Assembly (NCBI GenBank): GCA_905221605.1
Contig: CAJNDS010001580.1
Span: 718,063-782,062, forward strand
DNA: 64,000 bases
Reading direction: 5' to 3'
Origin: Symbiodinium natans
Taxonomy: Eukaryota; Sar; Dinophyceae; Suessiales; Symbiodiniaceae
How positions within the stretch are numbered: the first letter of the stretch is position 1; each line of letters starts with the position of its first letter. Of the stretch, positions 52,226 to 63,349 are shown piece after piece. The notes under the pieces were generated by a model. The model searched no databases, was not told the DNA's origin, and saw only the letters and a program-made list of their open reading frames with translations. Both the position numbers and the translations under genes were made by a program.

Positions 52226-52254
52226 TGGGTGAAAACGTGAACTCAGAATCCCCC

Positions 52255-52490
52255 CCCCACTTTCGGATTTAAATTATTTAAATTATTTAAATTATTTAAA
52301 TTATTTAAATTATTTGAGTGATTTAAATTATTCAAATTATTCAAATTATTTAAACGATTTAGATTATGTAAATTATGTAAATTATGTAAATTATTTGAAT
52401 TATTGAATTCCCGGCCGAATTGAATAATTTAAATAATATAAATCCGAAACCTGCCCGTCAAATTCAAATTATGTAAATAATTTAAGTCCG
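52255..52490. repeat. ATTTAAATT 9-mer AT-rich block
   Basis: Runs of AATTATTTA and its complement with GC interruptions such as CCCGGCCG. It resembles the palindromic arrays at the right edge of the window (63.35-64.0 kb). Confidence 0.85.
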
Positions 52491-52499
52491 AAAAGGCGG

Positions 52500-52680
52500 G
52501 GGAGCCCGGGCCTCCCCCCAATACTAAATTACGAGCCCGGCCTCCCCCCAATACTAAATTACGAGCCCGCACCTCCCCCCAATACTAAATTACGAGCCCG
52601 CGCCTCCCCCCAATACTAAATTACGAGCCCGGGCCTCCCGTAATACTAAATTACGAGCCCGCGCCTCCCCCCAATACTAT
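52500..52680 (+). repeat. About 31-bp tandem repeat (GAGCCCG...CAATACTAAATTAC)
   Basis: Six copies of a unit with GAGCCCG, CCTCCCCCC and AATACTAAATTAC. The last copy changes into AATACTATCTAACC, directly joining the following CTATCTAAA foldback satellite. Confidence 0.9.
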
Positions 52681-55500
52681 CTAACCTCTGGCTGGGGGCG
52701 ACCCAGAGCGAATTAAAACTTTCTAAACTATCTAAACTATCTAAACTATCTAACCTCTATTTTGGGAAAAAAGGAGGTTAGATAGTTTAGATGGCTCAGG
52801 GGCTCGTCTCAACTATCTAAACTATCTAAACTGTCTAAACTATCTAACCTCCTTTTTTCCCAAAATCGAGGTTAGATAGTTTAGATAGTTTAGGGGCTCG
52901 TCTAAACTATCTAAACTATCTAAACTATCTAACCTCCTTTTCTCCCAAAATGGAGGTTAGATAGTTTAGATAGTTTAGATAGTTTTAGATAGTTTAGAAA
53001 GTTTCAAACCTCCTGGGGGCCTCCCCGGAAAGGGGTTAGATAGTTTAGATAGTTTAGATAGTTCAGGGGCTTCCTGAACTATCTAAACTATCTAAACTAT
53101 CTAACCTCTTTCCGGGGAGGCCCCAGAGGGAATTGAAACTTTCTAAACTATCTAAACTATCTAAACTATCTAAACTATCTAACCTCTGTTTCTCCCAAAA
53201 TCGAGGTTAGATAGTTTAGATAGTTTACGGGCTCGTCTAAACTATCTAAACTATCTAAACTATCTAAACTATCTAAACTATCTAACCTCCTTTTCTCCAA
53301 AAATCGAGGTTAGATAGTTTAGATAGTTTAGATAGTTTAGAAAGTTTCAAACCTCCTGGGGGCCTCCCCGGAAAGAGGTTAGATAGTTTAGATAGTTTAG
53401 ATAGTTCAGGGGCTTCCTGAACTATCTAAACTATCTAAACTATCTAGCCTCTTTCCGGGGAGGCCCCCAGGAGGTTTGAAACTTTCTAAGCTATCTAAAC
53501 TATCTAAACTATCTAAACTATCTAACCTCTGTTTCTCCCAAAATCGAGGTTAGATAGTTTAGATAGTTTAGGGGCTCGTCTAAACTATCCAAACTATCTA
53601 AACTATCTAAACTATCTAACCTCCTTTTCTCCCAAAATCGAGGTTAGATAGTTTAGATAGTTTAGGGGCTCGTCTAAACTATCTAAACTATCTAAACTAT
53701 CTAAACTATCTAAACTATCTAAACTATCTAACCTCCTTTTCTCCCAAAATCGAGGTTAGATAGTTTAGATAGTTTAGATAGTTTAGATAGTTTAGAAAGT
53801 TTCAAACCTCCTGGGGGCCTCCCCGGAAAGAAGGTTAGATAGTTTAGATAGTTTAGATAGTTCAGGGGCTTCCTGAACTATCTAAACTATCTAAACTATC
53901 TAACCTCTTTCCGGGGAGGCCCCCAGGAGGTTTGAAACTTTGAAAACTATCTAAACTATCTAACCTCTTTCCGGGGAGGCCCCCAGGAGGTTTGAAACTT
54001 TCTAAACTATCTAAACTATCTAACCTCTGTTTCTCCCAAAATCGAGGTTAGATAGTTTAGATAGTTTAGGGGCTCGTCTAAACTATTTGAACTATCTAAA
54101 CTATCTAAACTATCTGACCTCCTTTTCTCCCAAAATCGAGGTTAGATAGTTTAGATAGTTTAGATAGTTTAGATAGTTTAGAAAGTTTCAAACCTCCTGG
54201 GGGCCTCCCCGGAAAGAGGTTAGATAGTTTAGATAGTTTAGATAGTTTAGATAGTTTAGATAGTTTAGATAGTTCAGGGGCTTCCTGAACTATCTAAACT
54301 ATCTAAACTATCTAACCTCTTTCCGGGAAGGCCCCCAGGAGGTTTGAAACTTTCTAAACTATCTAAACTATCTAAACTATCTAACCTCCGTTTCTCCCAA
54401 AATCGAGGTTAGATAGTTCAGATAGTTTAGGGGCTCGTCTAAACTATCTAAACTATCTAAACTATCTAACCTCTGTTTCTCCCAAAATCGAGGTTAGATA
54501 GTTTAGATAGTTTAGGGGCTCGTCTGAACTATCTAAACTATCTAAACTATCTAAACTATCTAACCTCCTTTTCTCCCAAAATCGAGGTTAGATAGTTTAG
54601 ATAGTTTAGAAAGTTTCAAACCTCCTGGGGGCCTCCCCGGAAAGAGGTTAGATAGTTTAGATAGTTTAGATAGTTCAGGGGCTTCCTGAACTATCTAAAC
54701 TATCTAAACTATCTAACCTCTTTCCGGGGAGGCCCTCAGGAGGTTTGAAACTTTCTAAACTATCTAAACTATCTAAACTATCTAAACTATCTAAACTATC
54801 TAACCTCCTTTTCTCCCAAAATCGAGGTTAGATAGTTTAGATAGTTTAGGGGCTCGTCTAAACTATCTAAACTATCTAAACTATCTAAACTATCTAAACT
54901 ATCTAACCTCCTTTTCTCCCAAAATCGAGGTTAGATAGTTTAGATAGTTTAGGGGCTCGTCTAAACTATCTAAACTATCTAAACTATCTAAACTATCTAA
55001 ACTATCTAAACTATCTAAACTATCTAAACTATCTAAACTATCTAAACTATCTAAACTATCTAACCTCCTTTTCTCCCAAAATCGAGGTTAGATTACGGTT
55101 AGATAGTTTAGATAGTTTAGAAAGTTTCAAACCTCCTGGGGGCCTCCCCGGAAAGAGGTTAGATAGTTTAGATAGTTCAGGGGCTTCCTGAACTATCTAA
55201 ACTATCTAAACTATCTAACCTCTTTCCGGGGAGGCCCCCAGGAGGTTTGAAACTTTCTAAGCTATCTAAACTATCTAAACTATCTAAACTATCTAACCTC
55301 TGTTTCTCCCAAAATCGAGGTTAGATAGTTTAGATAGTTTAGGGGCTCGTCTAAACTATTTACTATCTAAACTATCTAAACTATCTAACCTCCTTTTCTC
55401 CCAAAATCGAGGTTAGATAGTTTAGATAGTTCAGGGGCTTCCTGAACTATCTAAACTATCTAAACTATCTAAACTATTTAAACTATTTAACCTCCTTCTC
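52681..55500. repeat. Foldback satellite built of GATAGTTTA / TAAACTATC 9-mers
   Basis: Blocks of two to thirteen 9-mers alternate in orientation, separated by three recurring spacers: GGGGCTCGT (loop), CTCC-TTTTCTCCCAAAATCGAG, and a GC block that occurs as CCTCCTGGGGGCCTCCCC and its complement. Many neighbouring blocks pair perfectly; for example 53,034-53,067 pairs with 53,073-53,106 around a GGCTT loop. The whole region can fold into a chain of hairpins. No gene is present. Confidence 0.95.
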
Positions 55501-55566
55501 CAAGAAATGAAAGTAATCACATAGTACCTAAAGGTCCCTCTTACATATATATATAAGAAAGAGAGG

Positions 55567-55629
55567 TTTAGGGTTTAGGGTTTAGGGTTTAGGGTTTAGG
55601 GTTTAGGGTTTAGGGTTTAGGGTTTAGGG
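55567..55629 (+). repeat. Interstitial telomeric repeat, nine TTTAGGG
   Basis: Nine perfect tandem copies of the plant/alveolate-type telomere unit, immediately right of the foldback satellite. Confidence 0.95.
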
Positions 55630-56394
55630 TTAGCTCCCTACAGCGCGATTCCGCTTTCCAGTGTTTGATTTGGAGTGTAGGGTTTGGTGCCTTCAAGCCC
55701 AATGACCCCCCTAAACCCTCAACCCTAAACCCCAAGACCCCTAACCCCTAAACCCCTAAACCCCTAAACCCGCTAACTGCAAGGTCCTGGGAAGACTTGC
55801 TGCCCAGGACAAGGCCCTCAGCCAGGCCACAACGAAGCTTCAACACTGAGTTTGCTGTTGCATGTCTCAGGTTTAGGGTTTAGGGTTCAGGGGCTCACCC
55901 CAGCACTGCCCCGCCCTCCAGACAAAAACAAAAAACACATCTGGGCCCAACTTAGAACACTATGCGCTTCAACGTTTTCATTTAGCTCTTGGGGCTTAGG
56001 GTGTAGAGTTGGCCTGTTACGTGCCCTACACGCCTTATCAGCCCTATAAGTGGCCTGAGCGTCATGAGCTCTCATCCCCGTCATCAAAGCCACCCTAAAC
56101 CAGAACTCGCGAGCCTGTCTCAGAACATGTTATTGGGTTTGCATAAAGCTACCCTATTTGGGGGTCACAATGCCCATTTCTTCACGGCACGTGTCTATAC
56201 AGGCTGCTCTGTATGAAGTGAGGGGCTCCTCTCTATGGCAGTTGCAGCAAACTTATAACCCTAAGTAAAATCAAAGCCTCTAGAACGTCCGACGGGTGGC
56301 AGCCCAAAGTCTGGAGCCTCTACGAGCCCCACACCCTCGAGTCGAGGGACTACGGGGGCGGGGGGTTCATGGTAACCTATAAGTAAAGATATAA

Positions 56395-56495
56395 GTAGGG
56401 TAGCTATGGTTATAAGTTATAACCTTTTTCAGGGGACCTATAGCCCTACTTATAGGTACCCATGAAACCTTCAAGTATAGTCGGGGGGCGGGGCG
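56395..56495 (+). repeat. Subtelomeric duplicated segment, copy 1
   Basis: Shares GGTTATAA, AACTTTTTCAGG-like, AGCCCTACTT or AACCCTACTT, GTACCCATGAA, AAG-TAT-AG and a G-rich tail in the same order with 62,580-62,725. The sequence is diverged and non-coding. Confidence 0.6.
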
Positions 56496-56668
56496 GGGGT
56501 TAAGAGGCTTAGCAAGGGGGGGTTATAGTAGGGGTTTTTCGCCATCCCTTAAGCAAGCCCTCTGTGGGATTTACTATAGGGATTCTTGTAACTGGGGCTT
56601 CATCACAAGCCTGGGGCAAAGAGAGTCTTTATCAGTCTCCGTCGCAAGCCTAACCCTTGCACCCTGCA

Positions 56669-56707
56669 CCCTAAACCCTAAACCCTAACCCTAAACCCTA
56701 AACCCTA
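56669..56707 (-). repeat. Interstitial telomeric repeat, CCCTAAA orientation
   Basis: Five units of CCCTAAA, with one CCCTAA variant, in the orientation opposite to the 55.6-kb array. Confidence 0.9.
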
Positions 56708-58672
56708 ATACCTAAACTCGTCGCAGACGGTCAAGCGTCCGAAGAAGCAAGCGGAGCCGGCAGCGGCACCACCTGCACAAGCTGCATACGACACTTTCGA
56801 GGCCAAGGCCGGCGCCCATGTGATGTCAGAGTTTAGGGTTTAGGGTTTGGGGTTTGGGGTTTAGGGTTTAAATCTTGCGCCATCGAAAAACTGTGATACT
56901 GGGGGTTGGGGGCTCTGGGTTTTGCCTGAGGCTTCTTGACTCTCAAGCAAGACTGTTGCCGCAGCGCGCAGGAACCACAGGGTTCAGGTTGCCTGTGGTC
57001 AGGATCCTGCTTAGAGAACTCTGTGGCCACTCGCCGGTGGACTGTAAAGAAACCTAGACCCTAAACCTGAAACCCTTAAAACTCAAAACAGCCTCTACGA
57101 AGTAGGAGGTTAGAGCCCTACAAAGTAGCCCCTAGATAAGTAAGGAACATGACCCACAAGGTCGTAGCTAAACAGAGCTTGGGGTAGGGTTCAGGGTTTA
57201 GGGTACGGGAGATGTGTGTGCAGAAGTTTTGCGCGGCGGTAGAGTTCCCGCCTTCGGGGAGTAAGGGTTTGCATGGGTGGGGTGACCGATCGACTCTTGA
57301 AGAGCCTTAGATCCAGAACCCAACCCGACACCGAACCTGGCCCATCAAGAGGTATCCACTTGTACTAGAGTAGGGGAGGGAAGAGGGGGGAGGAGAGGGA
57401 GGGGTGGAGGGGTCCCTTTGTCTGCACCGGAGTGGGGAATGTCTGGCTTAGAGGAAACACGCCGCAGTTCATTGGGAGGACATTTGTGTTCAGGGCCCTT
57501 GAACACTTGAACCCGGACAGGGCTTATATGGCTTATGAACCTCAAACCCTTAAACCACCCCCAAATCCTAAATGGCTATTTAGGACCGAGACTCAAGACC
57601 TTAAACCCTAAACCCTTAAGACCTGTGCCAGGAAAAGCCTCGCAGTTCAGTATCTCCCACCAGGGCCACTCCTACGAACACACGTGCTTCGAGACCAGAA
57701 CAGGACCAGGGTTAAGGGTTTCGGGTCTAGAGTTTAGGGTTCGGGTTTAGGGTTTAGGGGGGGTTGAGGGTTTGTGTAACGGTTTCTTGGGGTCATTCAA
57801 GGCTTTTGTATTTCCCGGTTCTTGTCAGAGGGTGTTTGGGGCAGTTTTATGAAAAGGTCGTGTAGGATTTTTGGGCTGTCTGGGGTTTTGGGGGGGTTTA
57901 GGCGCCGGAGGTCCTGGAGTTAAGGATTTCTTTAAGGCTTGGGGCACCCGAACCATAGCATGCTACACGAAACTTCGCAGTTTAGGGTTCAGGGTTTAGT
58001 TCGTCCATGCGGCGCGGCCCTAAACCCTGTACAGAATCAGTCGGGACGTTTAGGGTTTAGGGTTTTGCATGAATAGAGTTTAGGGATTCTACTCATTTTT
58101 TTGTCTTGGTTGGAGGGGGTTGTGGTGTTTTCTAAGTTGTTTTTTCTTGGGGGAGGGAGGTGGGGGGGGGGGGGGGGTGTTTCTGGTGTTGCCTATAGTC
58201 TCCTCAAGAGTTTAGCATGCAATAAGGTAAGAAACCCCAGGTCCTACACCCTAACCCCAGCGTGGTACCAGTTCCAAGAAAACATGCTGTCCTTGCTGCG
58301 AAACGTTGTACATGTCGGCGCCGGCATGTGTGATGTTCAGAGTGAATTAGGCTTAGGCTGTGAGAGTGCGTAGATTGGTCTCAGGCTTCTGTAGTTTTGA
58401 GTCCGTCACACGAGCCGGTGCCTGTTTCTCTCACATCGGGCCATTGCAAAGGGACATTCATGCCGTATTCGGTCACTGTAGAAATGTCCAAAACATGAGG
58501 ATCTATTTTCTTATGGTTCTAGGGATACGGGTAGCACTTTGGCGTGGGTTCTGCGATCGCATCCCAACCCGTTTTCTTGAGACTACCCTCACTTCCTATC
58601 GACACATTTAGCAACACAATGCTGCGTCGCGCCTGTTGTTCCCAGTTCCTGGAAGCCTGACGAGCCTTGTCA

Positions 58673-58711
58673 CCCTAAACCTAAACCCTAAAACCCTAAA
58701 CCCTAAACCCT
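58673..58711 (-). repeat. Interstitial telomeric repeat, CCCTAAA orientation
   Basis: About five CCCTAAA-type units with single-base length variants (CCTAAA and CCCTAAAA). Confidence 0.85.
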
Positions 58712-59784
58712 GAATCCATGCTTCACGCCACAGTCGAGGACATGGACATATTCGGCCTGGAAGTTCTTGAAGAGCCGTCCGTTTCGCCCAAGATCTTCAA
58801 GTCCTTCTCACAGGCATGTGGGAAGGGGTTTAGGATTTTAAGTTTAGGGTTAGGGTGTATATTACCTTAATAGGTCGGGTTTCGGGTGTAGGGTTTCGGG
58901 TTTAGGGTTTAGGGTCCGGAGAGAACAGTGCGCAGGGTTCAGGCTTCGCCTTTCGGTCGTTGGGCGCTCACGAAATCTGTATGAGGTTTAGGGTTTAGGG
59001 CTTAGGACAACTGACCTAAATTCAACCCAAAACCTAAACCAGAGCAAACCCGGATCCGTCCAAAATCCGGCACCCGTTCGCCTCGGTGATTACGTTCCCG
59101 AACCATGGTCATAGTTGGGTAACATTTTACATGTTGAAGGGTACTTACAGCCCAATAAGCAATATAATATAAGTTTAGATTCTTAATACGATCCCAACCA
59201 TGAACCAGGAACTACCAGACCTGGACTCAAGCATGCCTCCGTGCCGGGGGAAGACGGGGGTTGGGGCTTCAGAGTTTGGCATACATCCAGAACTCACAAG
59301 TCGCTCGGTCCTAGGCATTTATGACCCCTATGCGTGCCCGCGTTCCGCGTAATCCACCCCCCCCCCCCCCCCAATGGTTTCCCACCCCCCCCCCCCCCCC
59401 ATGGTATCCCCCCCAAAAACCCTGCCCGTTAACCCTAAAAAACACCACGGAGGAAGGGGGGTATAGAGAAACCCTCAACCTACACCCCAAACCCTGAATC
59501 CTAAACCCACCAATGAACCCCAGGAGGAGAAGGGTAAACCCGAAACCTTAACCGCTTTAACCCTGAACTGTAAACCCAGCACGAACCACAGGGGGGAGAG
59601 GGGAAACCATAAACCTACCGTTACCACAAACCTTGAACCCTAAACTCTAAACCACAAGGCGGGAGGGGGGGGGGGGGGAGGGCAACATTCAGAATGTTCC
59701 CAGTGTTCCCCAATTTGTCTGCTTCGTAACGCCCGCAGAGTACTGGGAACCGACCACAAATAGAAGGCTTTCAAATCCCAGCGA

Positions 59785-59918
59785 CTACATATATATATAT
59801 ATATAAGTATATATATATATGTATATATGTATATATGTATATGTATATATGTGTATATGTATATATGTATATATGTATATATGTATATATGTATATATGT
59901 ATATATGTATATATGTAG
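59785..59918. repeat. TATATG microsatellite
   Basis: (TA)n followed by GTATATAT units; the apparent Cys/Ile/Tyr-rich frame across it is an artefact of the repeat. Confidence 0.95.
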
Positions 59919-60470
59919 ATGTTACCCCTGACACCCCATACACCCCTTCATGGCAGCCTTCCACAGAGCCCTCCTGTTCTGATCATTATAACACTCTTGT
60001 GCGGGGCCATTCCGTGTGCCAGATGGAGCGCAATCTCCACAACAGCGCGGCGAACGCTCATGCAAACCTCCTGCGAAAGAGGTGGAGCTTGGGACTTGTG
60101 ACTTGAGTAGAAATGGAAAACGTAAATGTGTGTGTATATATATAGACATACATATATACACTAGTTGCCAGAGAGTCAGAACAAGAATAGCCATCATTCA
60201 TTAGTATACTCACTTCGGTCTTGGGGCGGTATGGGATGACTTGGGTGTTTCTGCCGATGGGTCGTGCTCGAACTTTCTGCAGCGCCTCGGGTTCGACCCC
60301 CCTTAAGCCTGGGGTTTAGGGTTTAAGGTGCTCTCAGACGCCCCACGTTGGGCGCTTGTAGCTTTATCTGCTGGAAACCGCAAGGCTGAGGATAGGATAA
60401 CTTTGCTTTTTTAGGGATGCGGCTGAATCACCCTGAAATTCCCTCAGCCCCAAAGCCTCCAAACCCTCAA

Positions 60471-60493
60471 CCCTAAACCCTAAACCCTAAACC
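60471..60493 (-). repeat. Interstitial telomeric repeat, CCCTAAA orientation
   Basis: Three CCCTAAA units between unique sequences. Confidence 0.8.
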
Positions 60494-60632
60494 TACCAAG
60501 CCTTCGGCAAACCCACCTGCGCTTAGGGTTCAGGGCGGCTCCCGCAGGTTTGCTGAGTTTGGCCTCCTGACACCATCCGAGAAGAAGCGAGACGCCAGCT
60601 GGTGTGCCGAGAGGACCGATCCACAAGGGGGT

Positions 60633-60687
60633 TTAGGGTTTAGGGTTGGGGGTTTAGGGTTTAGGGTTTAGGGTTTAGGGTTTAGGG
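60633..60687 (+). repeat. Interstitial telomeric repeat, TTTAGGG orientation
   Basis: Seven TTTAGGG-type units with a TTGGGGG and a TTAGGG variant, lying about 140 bp from an opposite-orientation block. Confidence 0.9.
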
Positions 60688-60959
60688 GCCGTGGGGCTTG
60701 CACTACTAGGACCCGGCGGATGCCCGTATTCCCCTTTTTTTCGGGTGTAGGTTCCCTTATAATCCCCTTTAAACCAAGAAGGGCACCCCTTTTATTCCGA
60801 GGTTACTCCTGGGTCTAGACTATAGGGTTTTGAGTCATGAGCTTATACAGGTTCAGGGTTAAGGGTTTCTGTTCTGTCCTGTTCTAGTGCGGCTCGTCCC
60901 GAAGCATTCGGGTTCTGTGCCGCCGGCACTTCGAAGACACATGAGCGCTGGAGAAAGTT

Positions 60960-61095
60960 GCATTAGAGGGTTTTATGGGGTCCTATAGGGTTCTACTATA
61001 GGTTTTGTAGGGTTCTATTTTCGGGTTTTGTCAGGATTTATAGGGTTCAATGATAGGGTTTTACAGGGTTTTATAGGGTTTTATGGAGTTTAGAG
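60960..61095 (+). repeat. Degenerate TATAGGGTTT repeats
   Basis: About ten imperfect units of the type TATAGGGTTTTA or CTATAGGGTTC. They resemble telomere units with TA inserted and may be a decayed variant telomeric array. Confidence 0.65.
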
Positions 61096-61186
61096 GGTTG
61101 TTTTCCTTGTAAAAGGTATGTTTGCCAGTGGTTCGGCGTGACACACTGCCTGCAGAGTAGCAGACATGTCTGAGTGACCTGGATTA

Positions 61187-61352
61187 GTGTGTGTGTGTGT
61201 GTGTGCATCAGTGTGTGCATCTGCGTGTGCATGTGTGTGTGCAGCAGTGTGCATCAGTGTGTGCATGTGTGCGTGCATGTGTGTGTGTGTGCATGTGCAT
61301 GTGCATGTGCATGTGCCTGTGCATGTGCATGTGCATGTGCCTGTGCGTGTGT
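61187..61352. repeat. GT / CATGTG microsatellite
   Basis: GTGTGT followed by repeated GTGCATGTGCAT hexamers; Cys/Val/His-rich frames are artefacts. Confidence 0.95.
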
Positions 61353-61525
61353 GTTGGAAGGCCTGTATGCCGTAGATTTCATGTCGGGCTGCATGGCTCT
61401 TCCTATTCTCCAGGGGCGGCGTTGCCTCATAGGTGCCGCTGTGCGTCTGGGGGTTGTTCGAGTTCCCGTGGCATCCTAATCGGCCACCTGCTCGGCCATG
61501 ACGTGAGGACTTGTCAGAGTGCCGT

Positions 61526-61585
61526 GAGTGAGTGAGTGAGTGCCTGTGCGTGTGCGTGTGCGTGTGCGTGTGCGTGTGTGCGTGT

Positions 61586-61622
<37 letters not shown>
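61526..61622. repeat. GTGA / GTGCGT / GT microsatellite
   Basis: Three successive simple repeats, GTGA, then GTGCGT, then GT. Confidence 0.95.
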
Positions 61623-62579
61623 CGGCACACTAGCCGAAATCATAATGAACAACCCAATTACCCTAGGCTGCTTACACCCCAAGCGCTCGAAATCCTAAAC
61701 CCGAAAATCTGAAACCCTGAACCCTGGAAAGCCTGGATCCCAAACCCTTGGCCCCTGCTTAGCTTTACAATGAGGACTACTTGGGTTAGCCAAATACTAA
61801 ACGGGTAGTTCTCTTACTTGGGGTGCCTTGTTGAGCTCCCTCTGTAGTATAAAGGGAATTAGGGATCCCCTACATAGTATGGCACCCTGAAAAAAACGAG
61901 GGGCACCCAAAAGAAAAAGTACCCGAAATTAGTGAGCTACCCATATGCGGGTTTACGATAAGGGACCCTGAATATAAACCCCTAAATAGTAGATTCCCTG
62001 TAAGGACTTTGGAAGGGCGACCCGTCCCCAGCCCTATACACCCTAAAGACCCTAAACCCTGATGGCTTTGGGCTCCGGGCGGGGGGGTGGGGGGGAAACT
62101 TCTTGTTTTGCTTTAGAAGTACGAAGATATGACTTGGGTTTGTAGGCTTTTGCTAGGTAGGGTTTTGGGACATCTTATGTGTTCCCTTATTGGGTTTAAG
62201 AGGATACTATGTCTTTTTTCAGTTGCTCTTAAGGGCCATCTTAGTTCAGGCTTGCCTCAAAAGCCCTCAGTTGTGTTCCAAGCCGTCCTGATCCCTCAGG
62301 CCTGAACCCCGAAGCCTGTTTAGGGCTCAGGGCTAAGGGTTTCGGATTTACGATTTAGGATTCAGTGTTTAGGATTTAGGATTGAGGATTAAGCCCGAAA
62401 CCCTAAACCCTAAACCGAAGACCAACCGGCAGAGGATCGTCGACCATCCCGCCTTCGACCTATTCTTCGCGCTGGCGGTGATCGTCAACTCTGCCTCATG
62501 TCAAGTTCAGAGATGGGGCTGCTCAGCACTGGGAGGTCCAAAAGGGGTGCTTCTAAGCGTTTAGGGTTAAGGGTTTAGG

Positions 62580-62725
62580 GTACTTGTCTGTAGGGCTAGA
62601 AGTAGGGCCACTACGGTTATAACTTTTTCAGGTTACTTCTAACCCTACTTTGATATGAGTACCCATGAACCTCCAAGCAAGTATCAGGCGGTACTCGGGC
62701 TGAGGGGTGGAGGCGGGGAGGGGGG
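62580..62725 (+). repeat. Subtelomeric duplicated segment, copy 2
   Basis: Diverged direct copy of 56,395-56,495, again followed by a G-rich stretch. Confidence 0.6.
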
Positions 62726-63127
62726 GTGGGGGAAAACCTAGTTTCCTGATTACTTGGTAGCCCAGTATTACCCTTTTCCCTTTTTGTTGGTTCGAGGCTT
62801 CCGTTAATGTAACCAACCCAAAACAAAGGGTGCCCTTACTATGAGATGGTTGCTGTACCAAGATTAAATTTCCCGAATCCTGCTGGCAACCACACTTCTA
62901 AGCGGAGCCACAGTTGAAGAGAAGATTCGTGCGGAGCATTCAAGACGTTCATGGTAGGGTGTAGAAGCTCCCATTGCAGGGCGTAGGGTTGGCGATTGAA
63001 TCTGGTTGCTGGGCTCTCATCGAAGATGTGTTCAACATACCCCCTCGACATGCCCTTAAAAGATATTGAGGGGTGTGGTAAAGTCCTTCCATATATACTC
63101 TCCTTTTATAGCTCAAGGAGTATGGGG

Positions 63128-63169
63128 TTTAGGGTTTAGGGTTTAGGGTTTAGGGTTTAGGGTTTAGGG
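63128..63169 (+). repeat. Interstitial telomeric repeat, six TTTAGGG
   Basis: Six perfect units followed within 25 bp by a run of 20 G (63,191-63,210). Confidence 0.95.
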
Positions 63170-63349
63170 CTCTTAGATCTCCAGTGTGACGGGGGGGGGG
63201 GGGGGGGGGGTGTGCAGCTTAAATAGGGTTTATTTGGAAGCTGGCACTCGTGTTCACAAGAGGAAAAAAGGCCCCAAAACGTATACTTATTTACAAGAGC
63301 CAACTTCCAAATAGACCCTATTTTAGGTCCTAGGGGGGTCCCAGGCCTG

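Larger units (their letters stand above)
55500..63340. other. Subtelomere-like unique/repeat mosaic without recognisable genes
   Basis: The stretch alternates short unique segments with isolated TTTAGGG-type motifs in both orientations, poly-C or poly-G runs, TA and GT microsatellites and diverged duplications. Frames of 60-115 codons are either microsatellite-encoded or unsupported. I found no conserved protein or RNA gene. Confidence 0.7.

Noticed and set aside
59819-60106. Cys/Ile/Tyr-rich 95-codon frame
   Set aside because: Encoded by the TATATG microsatellite.
61090-61682. Cys-, Val- or His/Thr-rich frames on both strands
   Set aside because: Encoded by GT microsatellites.
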